From: Bicyclus anynana
Taxonomy: Eukaryota; Arthropoda; Insecta; Lepidoptera; Nymphalidae
Length of the DNA: 64,000 nucleotides
Assembly: GCF_947172395.1 (NCBI RefSeq)
Contig: NC_069106.1
Location: forward strand, 310,001 to 374,000
Direction: 5' to 3'
Shown: positions 54,611 through 64,000 of the stretch, one piece after another
Layout: every line of letters starts with the position of its first letter
How positions within the stretch are numbered: the stretch's first letter is position 1
Program-made: the position numbers and the translations under genes
Notes under the pieces: generated by a model
Database searches by the model: none
The model's input: only the letters and a program-made list of their open reading frames with translations
What the model was told of the DNA's origin: nothing

Positions 54611-55184
54611 TTACATGTTGCTTCTTTATTAGCTTGAAGTAAGTACAATTAGGAGAGATGTATGGCCAAGGATTTTTATTGCGTACATTTTTTGGGCGTG
54701 TAATTCTGTTGGAGGAACGTTTTTTACGAGTTCAACAATTACTCGATGTACCTACAGTTTATTTATTTTGTCTTGTCTAATAAGTTATTTCTTGTCTTAT
54801 CTAACCGTAAGTGATGCAGTAATGGTGGTCTTAATAAACTGTACACCATCATTGGCAGTGGTGCGCACAAGATTTTTAAATTGAGTAACCATTATACAGA
54901 CTTAACGTAAAATTCCTCCTCCAATACAGGTTCGTAGCAAGTCATCAGGGTAAGACTTAGACTAATAACCTATAGATTATTCATCTATGAAGTGCACGGC
55001 ACTGGTTAGGGTAGAGTATCATCACAATATGAAATGTATTCCGCTAGGTTTTTATATGGCTTTTTAACGTTGCTAGACGATATGTCACTGCCGTTAGAAC
55101 AGTAACTAGCATCGTCTGGAGCCTTCATCATGACCCCATATCAAAACTGATGGAGAAGTTTATAATACTTAGTTGATTTTTGAC
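54611..55184. other. No feature recognised
   Basis: Only fragments such as 'atctaaccgtaagtgatgca' near 54800, which could be a very worn SINE-P tail. Confidence 0.35.
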
Positions 55185-55385
55185 AGCCTACGTGGCGCAG
55201 TGGTATGCGCGGTGGATTTACAAGACGGAGGTGCTGAGTTCGATCCCCAGCTGGGCTAATTGAGGTTTTCTTAATTGGTCCAGGTCTGACTGGTGGAAGG
55301 CTTCAGCCGTGGCTAGTTACCATTACGATTTCACCTAATGTTAAGTTGCATTGAAGTATAAAATAGAAATGGGCTTATTTGAAAC
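55185..55385 (+). mobile_element. SINE-P head joined to an inverted, worn tail
   Basis: The head and first half (55185-55321, plus) have the A box 'gtggcgcagtggtatgcgcg' and B box 'gagttcgatcccc'. At 55322 the text changes to a worn minus-strand tail ('cgatttcacctaatgttaag', 'agaaatgggctta'). Confidence 0.65.
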
Positions 55386-55794
55386 TTTTATCTCACAAGT
55401 TAATTCCTCCTATATTTCTAACGGTTTATATTCTTCCATTGGAGAAAGTATATCTAAAATCAGCATAAGTAAGCAGTATAGTATGGAAAAAATTACAATT
55501 CGTCTCTCCGTACACACCAAGGCTTAAAGCATACGGTTTGCCTCTAGGTCAAGTGTGAAGCCGACCTAAAGTGCGCTGTATTTCAGTTTCCGACGAGTAT
55601 TTTCCCGCGCTTTTTGACAGTCACGTTCTGAAACTAGACGCTCTGCTAGAGTGCTGTTTCCCGGGAAATTGCTCCTGACAAAAATTTGTGTGACACCTTA
55701 AGTAGAACGTCCATTGAGATCCTTTTCGTAGTCATTTCTTAAGTGCTTATACTAGTAGTTATTAATAAGGAACCAAACAAACAAGCTTGTTTTT
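55386..55794. other. No feature recognised
   Basis: Slightly GC-richer 55550-55690; no exon signals that I can defend. Confidence 0.35.
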
Positions 55795-56011
55795 GAAAAC
55801 TGCTTTTCTGTCTGTCTTTCTGTTTGTCCGGGATAATCTAAATCTAAAACGGCTGAATCTATTTTAACGGCAGTTTTACTTGAATAGAACGAGGTTTCTA
55901 TTCAAGTAATTGGGCTTTGGGGTTATTGGGGTTATTAGGTAACGTATAGACTACATTTTATTCCGAAAAAAAATATGGATTTTCTCGTAGACGAAATCAC
56001 AAGCATCCGCT
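55795..56011 (+). mobile_element. Hel-B-like Helitron with internal hairpin
   Basis: 'ctgtttgtccgggataatct', 'actacattttattccgaaaa', 3' side 'gtagacgaaatcacaagcat' 'ccgct'. A 14-bp hairpin ('ttacttgaatagaa', 55867-55900) lies inside. The CTAG end is replaced by the hairpin at 56011. Confidence 0.65.
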
Positions 56012-56065
56012 TTTTATAATTTTATATTAGCAAGCATCCGCTAATTTAATATAAAATTATAAAAA
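56011..56065. repeat. Perfect hairpin, 19-bp arms, at a Helitron end
   Basis: 56011-56029 and 56047-56065 are exact reverse complements ('tttttataattttatatta'). 'aagcatccgct' occurs directly before the hairpin and again in its loop. Confidence 0.85.
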
Positions 56066-56799
56066 TAACAATTATTTTAATTGTAATTAAGAATTTATGA
56101 ATGAATGGATGTTATTTTTATATGTTTATAATGATAGTATAGATTTAAGTCAGCGATTCTGTTCGGCAGAATTATTAGGAATAGCGGTAATACTTTCCCG
56201 GATGAACCTACGAATTAATCCATAATACTGTTAAATACGTTTTATGAGTAATATTATGCTAGTAGTCATTATTATTTTAATATCGGGCATGTCTTTTTTG
56301 AGCATGAACCTATCAATATTATCGTACTATCGAAAAGCCTATGCTAGGAGTCATTATCAGTTGGCAGGATCTGCTACGGGACAAGGCCTGGCTTGATAAA
56401 ATTGTAAGTAATTCATATACAAGCTGAGTTCACATAAAGTAACCAGAAAAGAACAGATTAGCTTACAAAATGTTACGAGTTTTTGCTACCGGTAGAAAGT
56501 CAACTTTTCCCCCGTCACGGAAAATATTCTAGATCAAAAGGATGACAGGGCAAAGCTTATACCGCTCCGTCAGGGCAGGTTGATTTTTTCGCTGGAGTTT
56601 CCAATTTTCCAATTTCACTTCGCAATTTTTTGAAATAAACTTCATGTTCCTAATTTATTTTCGCACCCACTCATTTAGAACGAGAGTCTGTGATGGCCAC
56701 AACTTTTTCATTTTATAAAAACTGTAAGTTTTACAGTCCAAGTCACGTAAGTAGGTATGCCTTCTATTTATATTTGTGTCAAACACCAACTTGTTATAC
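56066..56799. other. No feature recognised
   Basis: AT-rich, no repeats assigned. Confidence 0.4.
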
Positions 56800-56970
56800 A
56801 GAGGAAAATACGTTTGTTTCTTTGTATTGCTCTGAAACTACTTAACCGATTTAGAAAATTCTTTCACCATTAAAATCTTACATAGTAACTGATAAACATA
56901 GGCTATATTTTATTCCCGTATTCTCACGGGAACGGGAACTATGCGAGTGATAATGCGTGGCGCCTGCTAG
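56800..56970 (+). mobile_element. Hel-A-related Helitron, 5' end worn
   Basis: 'gaaactacttaaccgattta', 'ggctatattttattcccgta', 'acgggaacgggaactatgcg', 3' end 'gcgtggcgcctgctag' before T. Confidence 0.8.
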
Positions 56971-57053
56971 TAATCAATAAACGAATTCTGCCTTTTTTGG
57001 TTTTGAAACGTATCTGACTAATCCATCAAACTATATAAACATACGTCTTTAAA

Positions 57054-57089
57054 AACTATTGTATAGACTATACTGTCTATACAATAGTT
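57054..57089. repeat. Perfect hairpin, 15-bp arms
   Basis: 57054-57068 'aactattgtatagac' and 57075-57089 are exact inverses with a 6-nt loop. Confidence 0.85.
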
Positions 57090-57950
57090 CACAGACTAGA
57101 AGAAAAACACATACATACAGACATACATACATTACGCTATGCATAATTAACTTCAGACAGTCAGCCTAAAAAGAATTTGAATCTCAATTATTGTAATGAC
57201 GATATTAATTTTAAATCCCCCACAAATATTTGCAAAGTGATTAGTCTCGAGGAGTCAGCGATAAATATTAACGTTTCATCCCCAACTGATCCCTCAAGGG
57301 GATGAAGCTACACAAAGGAGTCGCACAATGACACTTCGTAACAATCAGACATTGTGGGGGATTGTTCTCCTTGCAATCGCGGGAATCATTTTAATATCGG
57401 ATACATTATGTTTGTAATCCCACTTTTTGCTTTTAAGAAGAAAAAAACATCATCTTAATTAGTTTTCTTTGCTTATGTACTGTATCCTTTGAAAGAAAGA
57501 AGAAAAAAAGCAAATAAGATTATTCATTTTTAGTGTCACAAACAGTACATCCTATCTTAGATATTATATGACTGTCTGTGACACCAAACAGAATGGGTTT
57601 ACAGCCCAGCATTAGCCGTTCATAGCAGAAAGGCGCAGATTTTCAGCTGAGGCCCGGGTCAAGTTAGTAATAATTACCTACTAATCAAAATACTTTTAAT
57701 ACATTTAAATTAAAAGATAATAAGTTTGCGGTTCGAGACATGCATAGTGCAGTGAAATTTTCAGATTTTCATTCGATCAAGGAATTTTCAGTTTAAATCT
57801 GAGCTCAGTTTTGCTGTTACACCTCCATGTCTTGAATAGCTCGATTGGCATTATTGTTCCTGGCCATTATTACTCACAGCTTCAATCATTACAAAATTGA
57901 CCCTTAAATCGACCACCTTCTATTATAAATTCCTCTTTTGATTGAATTGC
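57090..57950. other. No feature recognised
   Basis: 57275-57310 has a short 'catcccc' / 'ggggatg' stem. 57725-57850 may be a worn SINE-S ('gcggttcgagacatgcat', 'tgttacacctccatgtctt'). Confidence 0.35.
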
Positions 57951-58136
57951 TGTTTTGCAGACTAAGGGCACAGTATGTGCTAAAGGTCAAAATATTTTCG
58001 ACTATATTAGTGGTAATATAGTCGAAAATATTTTGAGTCAGTCACATTAATTATTTTCCTACAATTATTAATTATTCCATATTACAGAAGGGATTACTGT
58101 TTTGCAGACTAATGGTCAAAATATTTTCGACTCTAT
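57951..58136. repeat. Perfect 23-bp hairpin plus direct duplication
   Basis: 57987-58009 and 58014-58036 are exact inverses ('tcaaaatattttcgactata' plus 'tta') with a 4-nt loop. The left arm and its upstream 'tgttttgcagacta' recur at about 58108-58136, where they are not followed by the inverted arm. Confidence 0.85.
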
Positions 58137-58379
58137 TACCACTGTTAGTTACATAACCAAGACTTAATGTACCTACTCTTTGCGACAGAGGGTAAATACC
58201 GAAATCTTCCCGATTCCAGGGCGCTAACGAGAATTTCTAGAAGATATTAATATTTCTAGAAAAGCGCTTAGGCTACCTACTGGTTCGTCGTATGCCTCGA
58301 ACGTAACTGTAGAATGACTTCAATAGCAATAACTGACTTTTCACCCACACCGCCTTGCATCAAGACGGGTCGGATAATA

Positions 58380-58490
58380 AGTCTGCGTCCACCTTAAATC
58401 GGATATAAAATTTGATAGCGCCACTAAACCGCTATTGGCTGGAGTGGAGCGAGACTATAAAAACGTTCAGCCGGAAATTCAACTAATAGA
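58380..58490 (+). promoter_or_regulatory. TATA-type core promoter look-alike
   Basis: 'attgg' (inverted CCAAT) at 58434, 'actataaaaacg' (TATA at about 58455-58461) and an Inr-like 'ttcaact' at about 58484, with roughly the usual 30-bp spacing. No open frame follows that I can support, so this may be chance. Confidence 0.2.
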
Positions 58491-58769
58491 AACGGAGGCA
58501 TAACTATTACTTTTGGGTTTTATTCGATTCTTACTCTCTTTTGCTTAATACGCTGAAAATCGAGAGGTTTTATAGCTGTGGATTGACCATGACCTCTGTT
58601 AAAGCTTTTCTATTATACTTACCTACTTTTACGATTACTGGCAACCTTTCGAACACTTAAAAATCAAGCTTTAAGGGTCCCTAGCGAAGGGCAATTGAAG
58701 CCAAGTGTCTGGCTACTCTCTTGCAAGGTTTTCACGAAGATAAGTGCCTGAGGATATCATTTCTCGTCA

Positions 58770-58830
58770 TAATGAGAGAGGTTATAGAGCTTAGACCCAC
58801 CACACTGCTTCAATGTGGGTTAAGTGACTA
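58770..58830 (-). mobile_element. SINE-S tail fragment
   Basis: 'gagcttagacccaccacact' and 'gcttcaatgtgggtta' are the SINE-S 'gtggtgggtctaagctc' block on the minus strand. Confidence 0.6.
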
Positions 58831-59356
58831 CTATCACATGTATGATAATGATGAAGATGTTTCTATGGTAAGAGCAGGAACAATTCAGCTTTATAAAATA
58901 AAATGGAGAAAGTCAACATCACAGGCATTCCATTTTGAAGAGTCAAACTTCTTAAGTTAACTAAGTCAAACGTCTTTAACAACATATGAGTACCTATTTG
59001 TATAAGTATGTAAAGTATAAAAAGTCACATAAAAACATATAAGTTCTAGATGTATAAGAAGAAACCCACAACAAACTGAGCCTGCTATCTCATTAAGGAC
59101 ATCTCACATTCTTGCTGCTTATATGAAAACGTACGTAATCTACATTAGGCTATAAAGAGATCCCGTCAGTGTGAAGTGGCCTTCACCCTGTTCACAGTCG
59201 ATAGCTTCCGCTCGAATCATTGAGCACATAAAGGCAATTTGTACTACATAATACTACAAAGGACCATTTACTTATCTACTCTTTATGTACTGTTTACGCA
59301 AAATATACTTCATAAAATGGAAAAATAAAATGAGCCTTGCATCGTTATTATCAGCG
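58831..59356. other. No feature recognised
   Basis: AT-rich, no assigned element. Confidence 0.4.
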
Positions 59357-59548
59357 TACGACGCCGCGCGGTTTCACTCGCGTGGTTCTCGTGCCAGTAG
59401 AAGTATGGGAATAATATATAGCCTATAGCCTTCCTCGATAAATGGGCTATCTAACACTGAAAGAATTTTTCAAATCGGACCAGTAGTTTCTGAGATTAGC
59501 GCGTTCAATCAAACAAACAAACTCTTCAGCTTTATATATTAGTATAGA
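59357..59548 (-). mobile_element. Hel-A Helitron, near full length
   Basis: Minus strand: 5' TC at 59547-59548, 3' end 'gtgaaaccgcgcggcgtcgt' without the final CTAG. 'atagccttcctcgataaatg' is present. Confidence 0.9.
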
Positions 59549-59749
59549 TAGATATAGATATAGATTTGAACAGCCCACCACAGAGCTGTGCCTGCTCCTG
59601 TAGTCTGTAGTCCTGATGAGTTATGGTGCTTTGAACCACCATGCTGATATACGGGTTGGCGGACATAAATATGACTAATTAAGAATTTTTTACAGTACAT
59701 TAAAATTATATTTTGAAACTTTTCTGCTTTATATTATCAGTACATATAA

Positions 59750-59908
59750 CTAGTTGAGGTCGCGCGGTTCCCGTCCCCGTAGGAATACGAGGATAATATA
59801 TAGCCTATAGCCTTCCTCGAAAAATGGGCTATCTAACACTGAAAGAATTTTTCAAATCGGACCAGTAGGTCGCGCGTTCAAACAAACTCGTCAGCTTTAA
59901 AGTTTATG
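59750..59908 (-). mobile_element. Hel-A Helitron with small losses
   Basis: Minus strand: CTAG at 59750-59753. Part of the terminal hairpin is lost ('gggaaccgcgcgacctcaac'), as is the block between 'accagtag' and 'gcgcgttc'. 5' TC not present. Confidence 0.85.
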
Positions 59909-61146
59909 ATCTTTTAAGAATATTTATATGAAAGTATCAGACATAAAGTTTGACTGTAGTTGTTCATTTAGTTCGCCATTTTGTTCAAAATGTAGTGTTT
60001 ATCTGTAGCGAATAACACGCGAAGTTCGCGCGAACCGGCCGCGTTCGCCAGTTAATTTAATTAGTGCAACATTCGCCGCTGGGTATTTGTGTGTGTGCTA
60101 TTAAATTACAAATTGCAGTGTAAATTTACGTACTGTGTAATTGCAATTTGTAGCTCTAATATCTAGCCTCTTATACGTAATTATTTGTTTAATGGTATTA
60201 TGACCTAACTAATGAACTAAAAATGGCTATGTGGTCTGTATGCCAAATTTGACGTATTTTAAAATGCAAGGATAGATAAAGGCGTGTGTTACATGGATAG
60301 TCGGAATTATTTGAATTACTTTGTATGAAAACATATTTTTGGAGTCGATTTTTCATATATAGTTCGTTATGAAAAAAATATGGGCAGTAAAATTCGATGA
60401 ACGAATGACAGCGTAACGTTTTTGCGCAACATATTCTGCGCACCTTTCACCTTTCAGGCGTTAGCATTAAGACGTAAGACATAGTGTATACTGCGGAGCA
60501 ACATACATATACGAAACTCCATTCGTGCGTTGAAGATGACACACACTTTTTTTTTAGTTAAAAAAATATTAGTTATCCTATAAGTGGACTCATCAACACC
60601 TTGAAGTTATGGGATACTCCCGAGCACCCTGTATAAATCTCACTTTGTTCAGTTTAAGAACTACACTTAAATTTTAAAAACCTAAACCTATAATCTACGA
60701 GTACTATTAGCATATTGTTTAAACTTGACGTTGGCAGTTTCTGAATTAATTTCGGCGTCATGTTACAGCGTCTTCATCTAGTACATCTTATCCTCACTGT
60801 AAGGCCTGCCGCCTGATCAATATCTACTGAACTAACTTGCTAGCCTATCTGTCGTGAGATTGAACGAGCAGAACTGAGATTACTTCCAAACTTCACTGTG
60901 ATTAAAATGTCACGGTTTTGAGATTGTAGGTATTTTGTGAAGGCTCTTATCTATGACGAGTAAATAGGAGTAGTAAATGCCTAGTGCCTTGTTGTACATG
61001 TGCCTTCTATATCTTTAAAACAAGAGTGAATAGGTATCTTTTAGGCAAGATTAGAGTAGTGTTTTATACCTTAGACTATGTTCTACACTTACCATCAGGT
61101 GAGATTATGGTCAAACGAACGAAAAACATTTTTAATAAAAAAAGAA
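59909..61146. other. No gene; CpG-rich patch at 60000-60090
   Basis: 'aagttcgcgcgaaccggccg' lies in a short CpG-rich patch. At 60586-60640 'gggatactcccgagcaccct' 'gtata' resembles the terminal text of some insect DNA transposons, but no partner end was found. 61090-61115 is a SINE-P tail scrap. Confidence 0.35.
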
Positions 61147-61315
61147 TATTTGCCATATTTTTTAAAACTTAACCAATATTTCCATTTCCCTCCAACTAGT
61201 TGGGAAAGACTGTATTAGGAGTGGGTACGACAATAGACCAACGGGGCGGGGATCGAACCACCACCTCTTGGTGATGAGTCTGACCGCTCTTACCGTTGAG
61301 CTATTGAGGTTTTCA
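61147..61315 (-). mobile_element. SINE-U, tRNA-headed SINE
   Basis: Element sense: 'tagctcaacggtaagagcgg', B box 'tggttcgatcc', then 'gtcgtacccactcctaatac'. Close to the copy at 8289-8452. Confidence 0.87.
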
Positions 61316-61496
61316 AAATCTTGCATAAAAAGCACGAAATCCTGGGATTAAGTCTGAGTATAATACTGAACTTTTCTATCTTTTAAGAAATTTCCAGTAA
61401 AAATTCTATAAATTATTTAAGAAAAATGTATCGTGCTCTTTATAGAGTGGACGTGTACAACCAACTTTATAATCTGTGCCGATAATTTGCATTAAA

Positions 61497-61575
61497 AATT
61501 TCTTAGTAGAAAGAAAAGTTTTCGTATAGGACTCAAACCTTGGACTATTAAGCTAACCACTGAACCAACCATTTC
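61497..61575 (-). mobile_element. SINE-S head fragment
   Basis: Minus strand: 'atggttggttcagtggttag' then 'aaggtttgagtcctatacga'. Body lost. Confidence 0.65.
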
Positions 61576-61936
61576 TCCAATACGCTGCGGTAATATATGC
61601 CGGTCTATGACAACGCGCATTAATATTTATATGCTCACATACATACGAAAAATGTGGAAAATTCCAGTGAAAAGTTACGTAATGCAAGGTGCATGCAGGC
61701 GGAGGCACAGCCGCGACCGTAAATTCCGTGTGTACCTCGCTGTGAGATAAATTTCCCTCCAACTAGCTGTCATACGCTAACGTGGATTAGTTTTTGTTTT
61801 CTCTACAGGATGAAGAAAAATAACACGTTCATACAAAACTTTATTCATGTTAGTTTTTGTTGTTTTTTAGTTGTAGTCTTAACTGATGAGTTAAGTTAGC
61901 GGTTTATTATATGAGTAGATCACAGTTGTTTTATAA
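61576..61936. other. No feature recognised
   Basis: No assigned element; 'atttccctccaactagc' near 61750 recalls the SINE-U body. Confidence 0.35.
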
Positions 61937-62128
61937 TCTATACTAATATTATAAAGCTGAAGAGTTTGTTTGTTTGAACGGGCTAATCTGAGGAACTACT
62001 GGTCCGATTTGAAAAATTCTTTCAGTGTTAGATAGCCCATTTATCGAGGAAGACTATACGCTATATATTATCCCCGTATTTTTACGGGAGCGGGAATCAC
62101 GCCGGTGAAACAGCGCGGCGTCAACTAG
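61937..62128 (+). mobile_element. Hel-A Helitron, full-length reference copy
   Basis: A, then TCTATACTAATATTATAAAG at 61937; 'ggtccgatttgaaaaattct'; 'agatagcccatttatcgagg'; 3' hairpin 'cgccggtgaaacagcgcgg', then 'cgtcaactag' at 62128, then T. 192 bp, no protein; it would rely on Rep/helicase from an autonomous Helitron (known of the class). Confidence 0.93.
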
Positions 62129-62264
62129 TTACAAAATATATTTCGGAGAAAGTGCCCAGGAGCTATTTGGGCTTGTACCACTGTCACTGTTTTTACCATC
62201 GCACCACAAGACACCGGGTAGGTTTCCATCCCTACGTCATTGACATCCCTAGAACTCGTACGAA

Positions 62265-62698
62265 AAGGCGGTGCTAAGCCAGTGACGTATTAATTGAAGC
62301 CGTTTCTGAAGGAACCACGGGAAATAACTGTCTTTGAAAACTAAAACTTTATGATTTAATGCATCACTATGTTGGCACCGCCTTCAAAGCGATCAAAAGA
62401 TACCACGTACGATGTTATTTTTCGCTTTTTAGTTTTTTAATTTTTTTGCTAATAATATTTTTTTTCGTGTGTCCTAGCATAGTGAACGATAGCGCCACAA
62501 TACGGGAAATTTCTTTGTTTTCATTTTAACACAGAATTACAGAACTGATTTTGATGAAACGTAATAAGACCAATCTGCAACCTTTTCAAACAACAAAAGA
62601 ATTTTCAAAATCCGCTAAGAAGTGACGAATTTATGTGGTAAAAAAAAAACAAACGCGTTGAATTGAGAACCTCCTCCGTTTTTGAAGTCGGTTAAAAA
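62265..62698 (+). mobile_element. AACCGACTTC fold-back element, copy 3, left end lost
   Basis: 'ggcggtgctaagccagtgac', 'catcactatgttggcaccgc', 'ttatttttcgctttttagtt', 'gaacctcctccgtttttgaa', end 'gtcggttaaaaat'. The internal 'gaagtcggtt' unit found in copy 1 is missing here. No 130-bp array. Confidence 0.78.
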
Positions 62699-63130
62699 TA
62701 TTAAGAGACGTAATACTTTCTTTAATCGTGTGTCTGTATCCTATTAAAAAGGCTGCCGATGTTTTATAAAACAAACAGTATTCAATATATTCTTATTTTC
62801 ATTATATTAGAAATGAGGAAAATTCTCGTGTTTTTATTAAACACCGGCTTGAAACCGAATCCCCAAACAAATCGCCTGCCTGTCAAGCATTGAGGATTTT
62901 TTAGGTTTTTTGTTGTAATAAATCGCGCGGATCTTGCCGTGATGGATCGCCCCGGATGTGCAGATAATTGCTCCACAAATCTAACACAACACAAAACATC
63001 ACAACACAACACAACTCAGCCGTATGAGAGATCAATGCGCAATTAACACAATACAGAACTCGATTGCTAGTTCATAAAAATAAATATATTTTATATTTTT
63101 AACTGTTGTGCGTCGCAGTTTTTTTTTATT
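62699..63130. other. No feature recognised
   Basis: (aacac)n-like run at 62985-63012; no gene. Confidence 0.4.
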
Positions 63131-63383
63131 ATTTTTTATTCTTCACAAGTTAGCCCTTGACTACAATCTCACCTGTGATGATGCAATCTAAGATGGTAGC
63201 GGGCTAACTTGTTAGGAGGAGGATGAAAATCCACACCCCTTCCATCCTACCGAAACGCTAAATCGCTTGGCGGTACGTCTTTGTCGGTAGGGTGGTAACT
63301 AGCCACGGCCAAAGCCTCCCGAATCGAACCCAGGACCTCCGTCTTGTAAATCCACCGCGCACACCACTGCGCCACGGAGGCCG
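63131..63383 (-). mobile_element. SINE-P, full length with internal losses
   Basis: Minus strand, tail to head 'ggcctccgtggcgcagtggt'; B box 'gggttcgattcgg'. The blocks 'atggtaag' and 'accagccagacctgg...ccagccgggg' are missing. Confidence 0.92.
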
Positions 63384-64000
63384 CTTCACCTGTTTAGCCA
63401 TTTAGTTTTATTTTTTTTATTAGCGCACTAGCCGGGATTACGTCATCCCGGCGCAGACAAGGGTATGTTCTTACTGGGATGCACGCGTCCAATAGTCCAG
63501 TGGTTAGAAGAAGCCTATACTTAGTTCGATGCCTAACTGGCTGAATGAGGTTTTCGTAATTGATCCAGCGGCCCTAGTATATACTCGTATCTCGGTGTAC
63601 CATTCAAATAAGTCACTACAAAATTTTTCGTCGTATATTCGTTTATGTGGTCATACAACATACTTATTTCAACGAAAAGACCTTGACTACACCATGTTAC
63701 ATCAAGTGGCTGTGTTTTTTGGTTTTCACGATCATATAACTTTCAACGAAATTACGTATAACTTGCTACTTTCATGCAAAAACGAAAATACGATGAAGAA
63801 CCACGCAGTGACTCGTTATTTGAATGCTACACAGAGGATACGTAATGACCGTGCAAATTTGACTGATGGGAGGCTTCGGTCGTGGCTAGTTACCATACTT
63901 ACACAGGATAGATGCACGGGTTGACCATTGAACCTTTTAGCTTTTATAAAATCACAAAAATCTGGCCATAACAGGCCAGGTAGCTCCATTGAAATCCCAC
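63384..64000. other. No gene; short hairpin and SINE scraps
   Basis: 63431-63452 is a hairpin ('gccgggat', 'atcccggc'). 63490-63545 looks like a worn SINE head. 63865-63900 is a SINE-P scrap ('gggaggcttcggtcgtggct'). The 131-codon frame at 63529-63924 overlaps that scrap and has no motif I know. Confidence 0.4.

Noticed and set aside
60586..60640. Transposon-end look-alike 'gagcaccctgtata'
   Set aside because: No second end could be found nearby, so no element is called.
63529..63924. 131-codon frame at the right edge
   Set aside because: It includes a SINE-P scrap and shows no domain; not convincing as a gene.

Overview
The window looks like intronic or intergenic DNA from a moth or butterfly (Lepidoptera). 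This is inferred from its AT-rich base composition and from repeat types typical of that order: tRNA-derived SINEs with intact Pol III A and B boxes, short non-autonomous Helitrons that start with TC and end with CTAG beside a GC-rich hairpin, and 3' ends of RTE-like LINEs with (ATT)n or (ATG)n tails. I found no complete host protein-coding gene, no rRNA, no functional tRNA gene and no CRISPR array. The open frames present are almost all chance frames or SINE sequence. The only protein remains I recognise are reverse transcriptase fragments of non-LTR retrotransposons.

Family labels used here are my own. SINE-P: about 320 bp, head around 'ggcctccgtggcgcagtgg', tail around 'taacttgtaaagaataaa'. 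SINE-M: about 300 bp, Metulj-like, head 'gccgtgatagcccagtgg', end 'agtgagccgaatatggg'. SINE-S: about 340 bp, head 'tcagtggctag', end 'ggccgataatgatga'. SINE-U: about 170 bp, strongly tRNA-like head. Hel-A: 5' TCTATACTAATATTATAAAG, 3' GCGCGGCGTCAACTAG. Hel-B: 3' end GCGGGCGTCCGCTAG on the element strand. Hel-C: 5' TCTATACT, 3' GGGTCCGCTAG. Fold-back family: arms beginning AACCGACTTC.

Layout. 1-5.2 kb: old repeats, a SINE-M, a Hel-B, a ~1 kb local duplication and a reverse transcriptase scrap between Helitron pieces. 5.2-12 kb: SINE fragments, a ~200 bp fold-back, a 5'-truncated RTE copy with an exact 14-bp target duplication, an inverted Hel-A pair with a nested SINE-M (13-bp target duplication), and an RTE 3' end with 154 intact codons. 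12-20 kb: a compact palindrome, Hel-B copies (one dimeric), a MITE with 40-bp inverted repeats, two LINE 3' ends and SINE-S. 20-30 kb: Hel-C, Hel-A, SINE-P and a second dimeric Hel-B. 30-38 kb: a cluster of same-strand SINE-P copies and three RTE-like 3' ends. 38-45 kb: the AACCGACTTC fold-back family, one copy carrying six ~130-bp tandem units. 45-52.6 kb: SINE-M copies, a Helitron with a nested MITE, a TIR element with a 33-bp hairpin, and a 765-bp fold-back with ~100-bp arms and a nested SINE-M. 52.6-64 kb: SINE-S, SINE-P and Hel-A copies, perfect hairpins and a third fold-back copy.

The elements do not form a pathway. What they show is the order of insertions: SINEs inside Helitrons and fold-backs, MITEs inside Helitrons, and repeated local inverted duplications.
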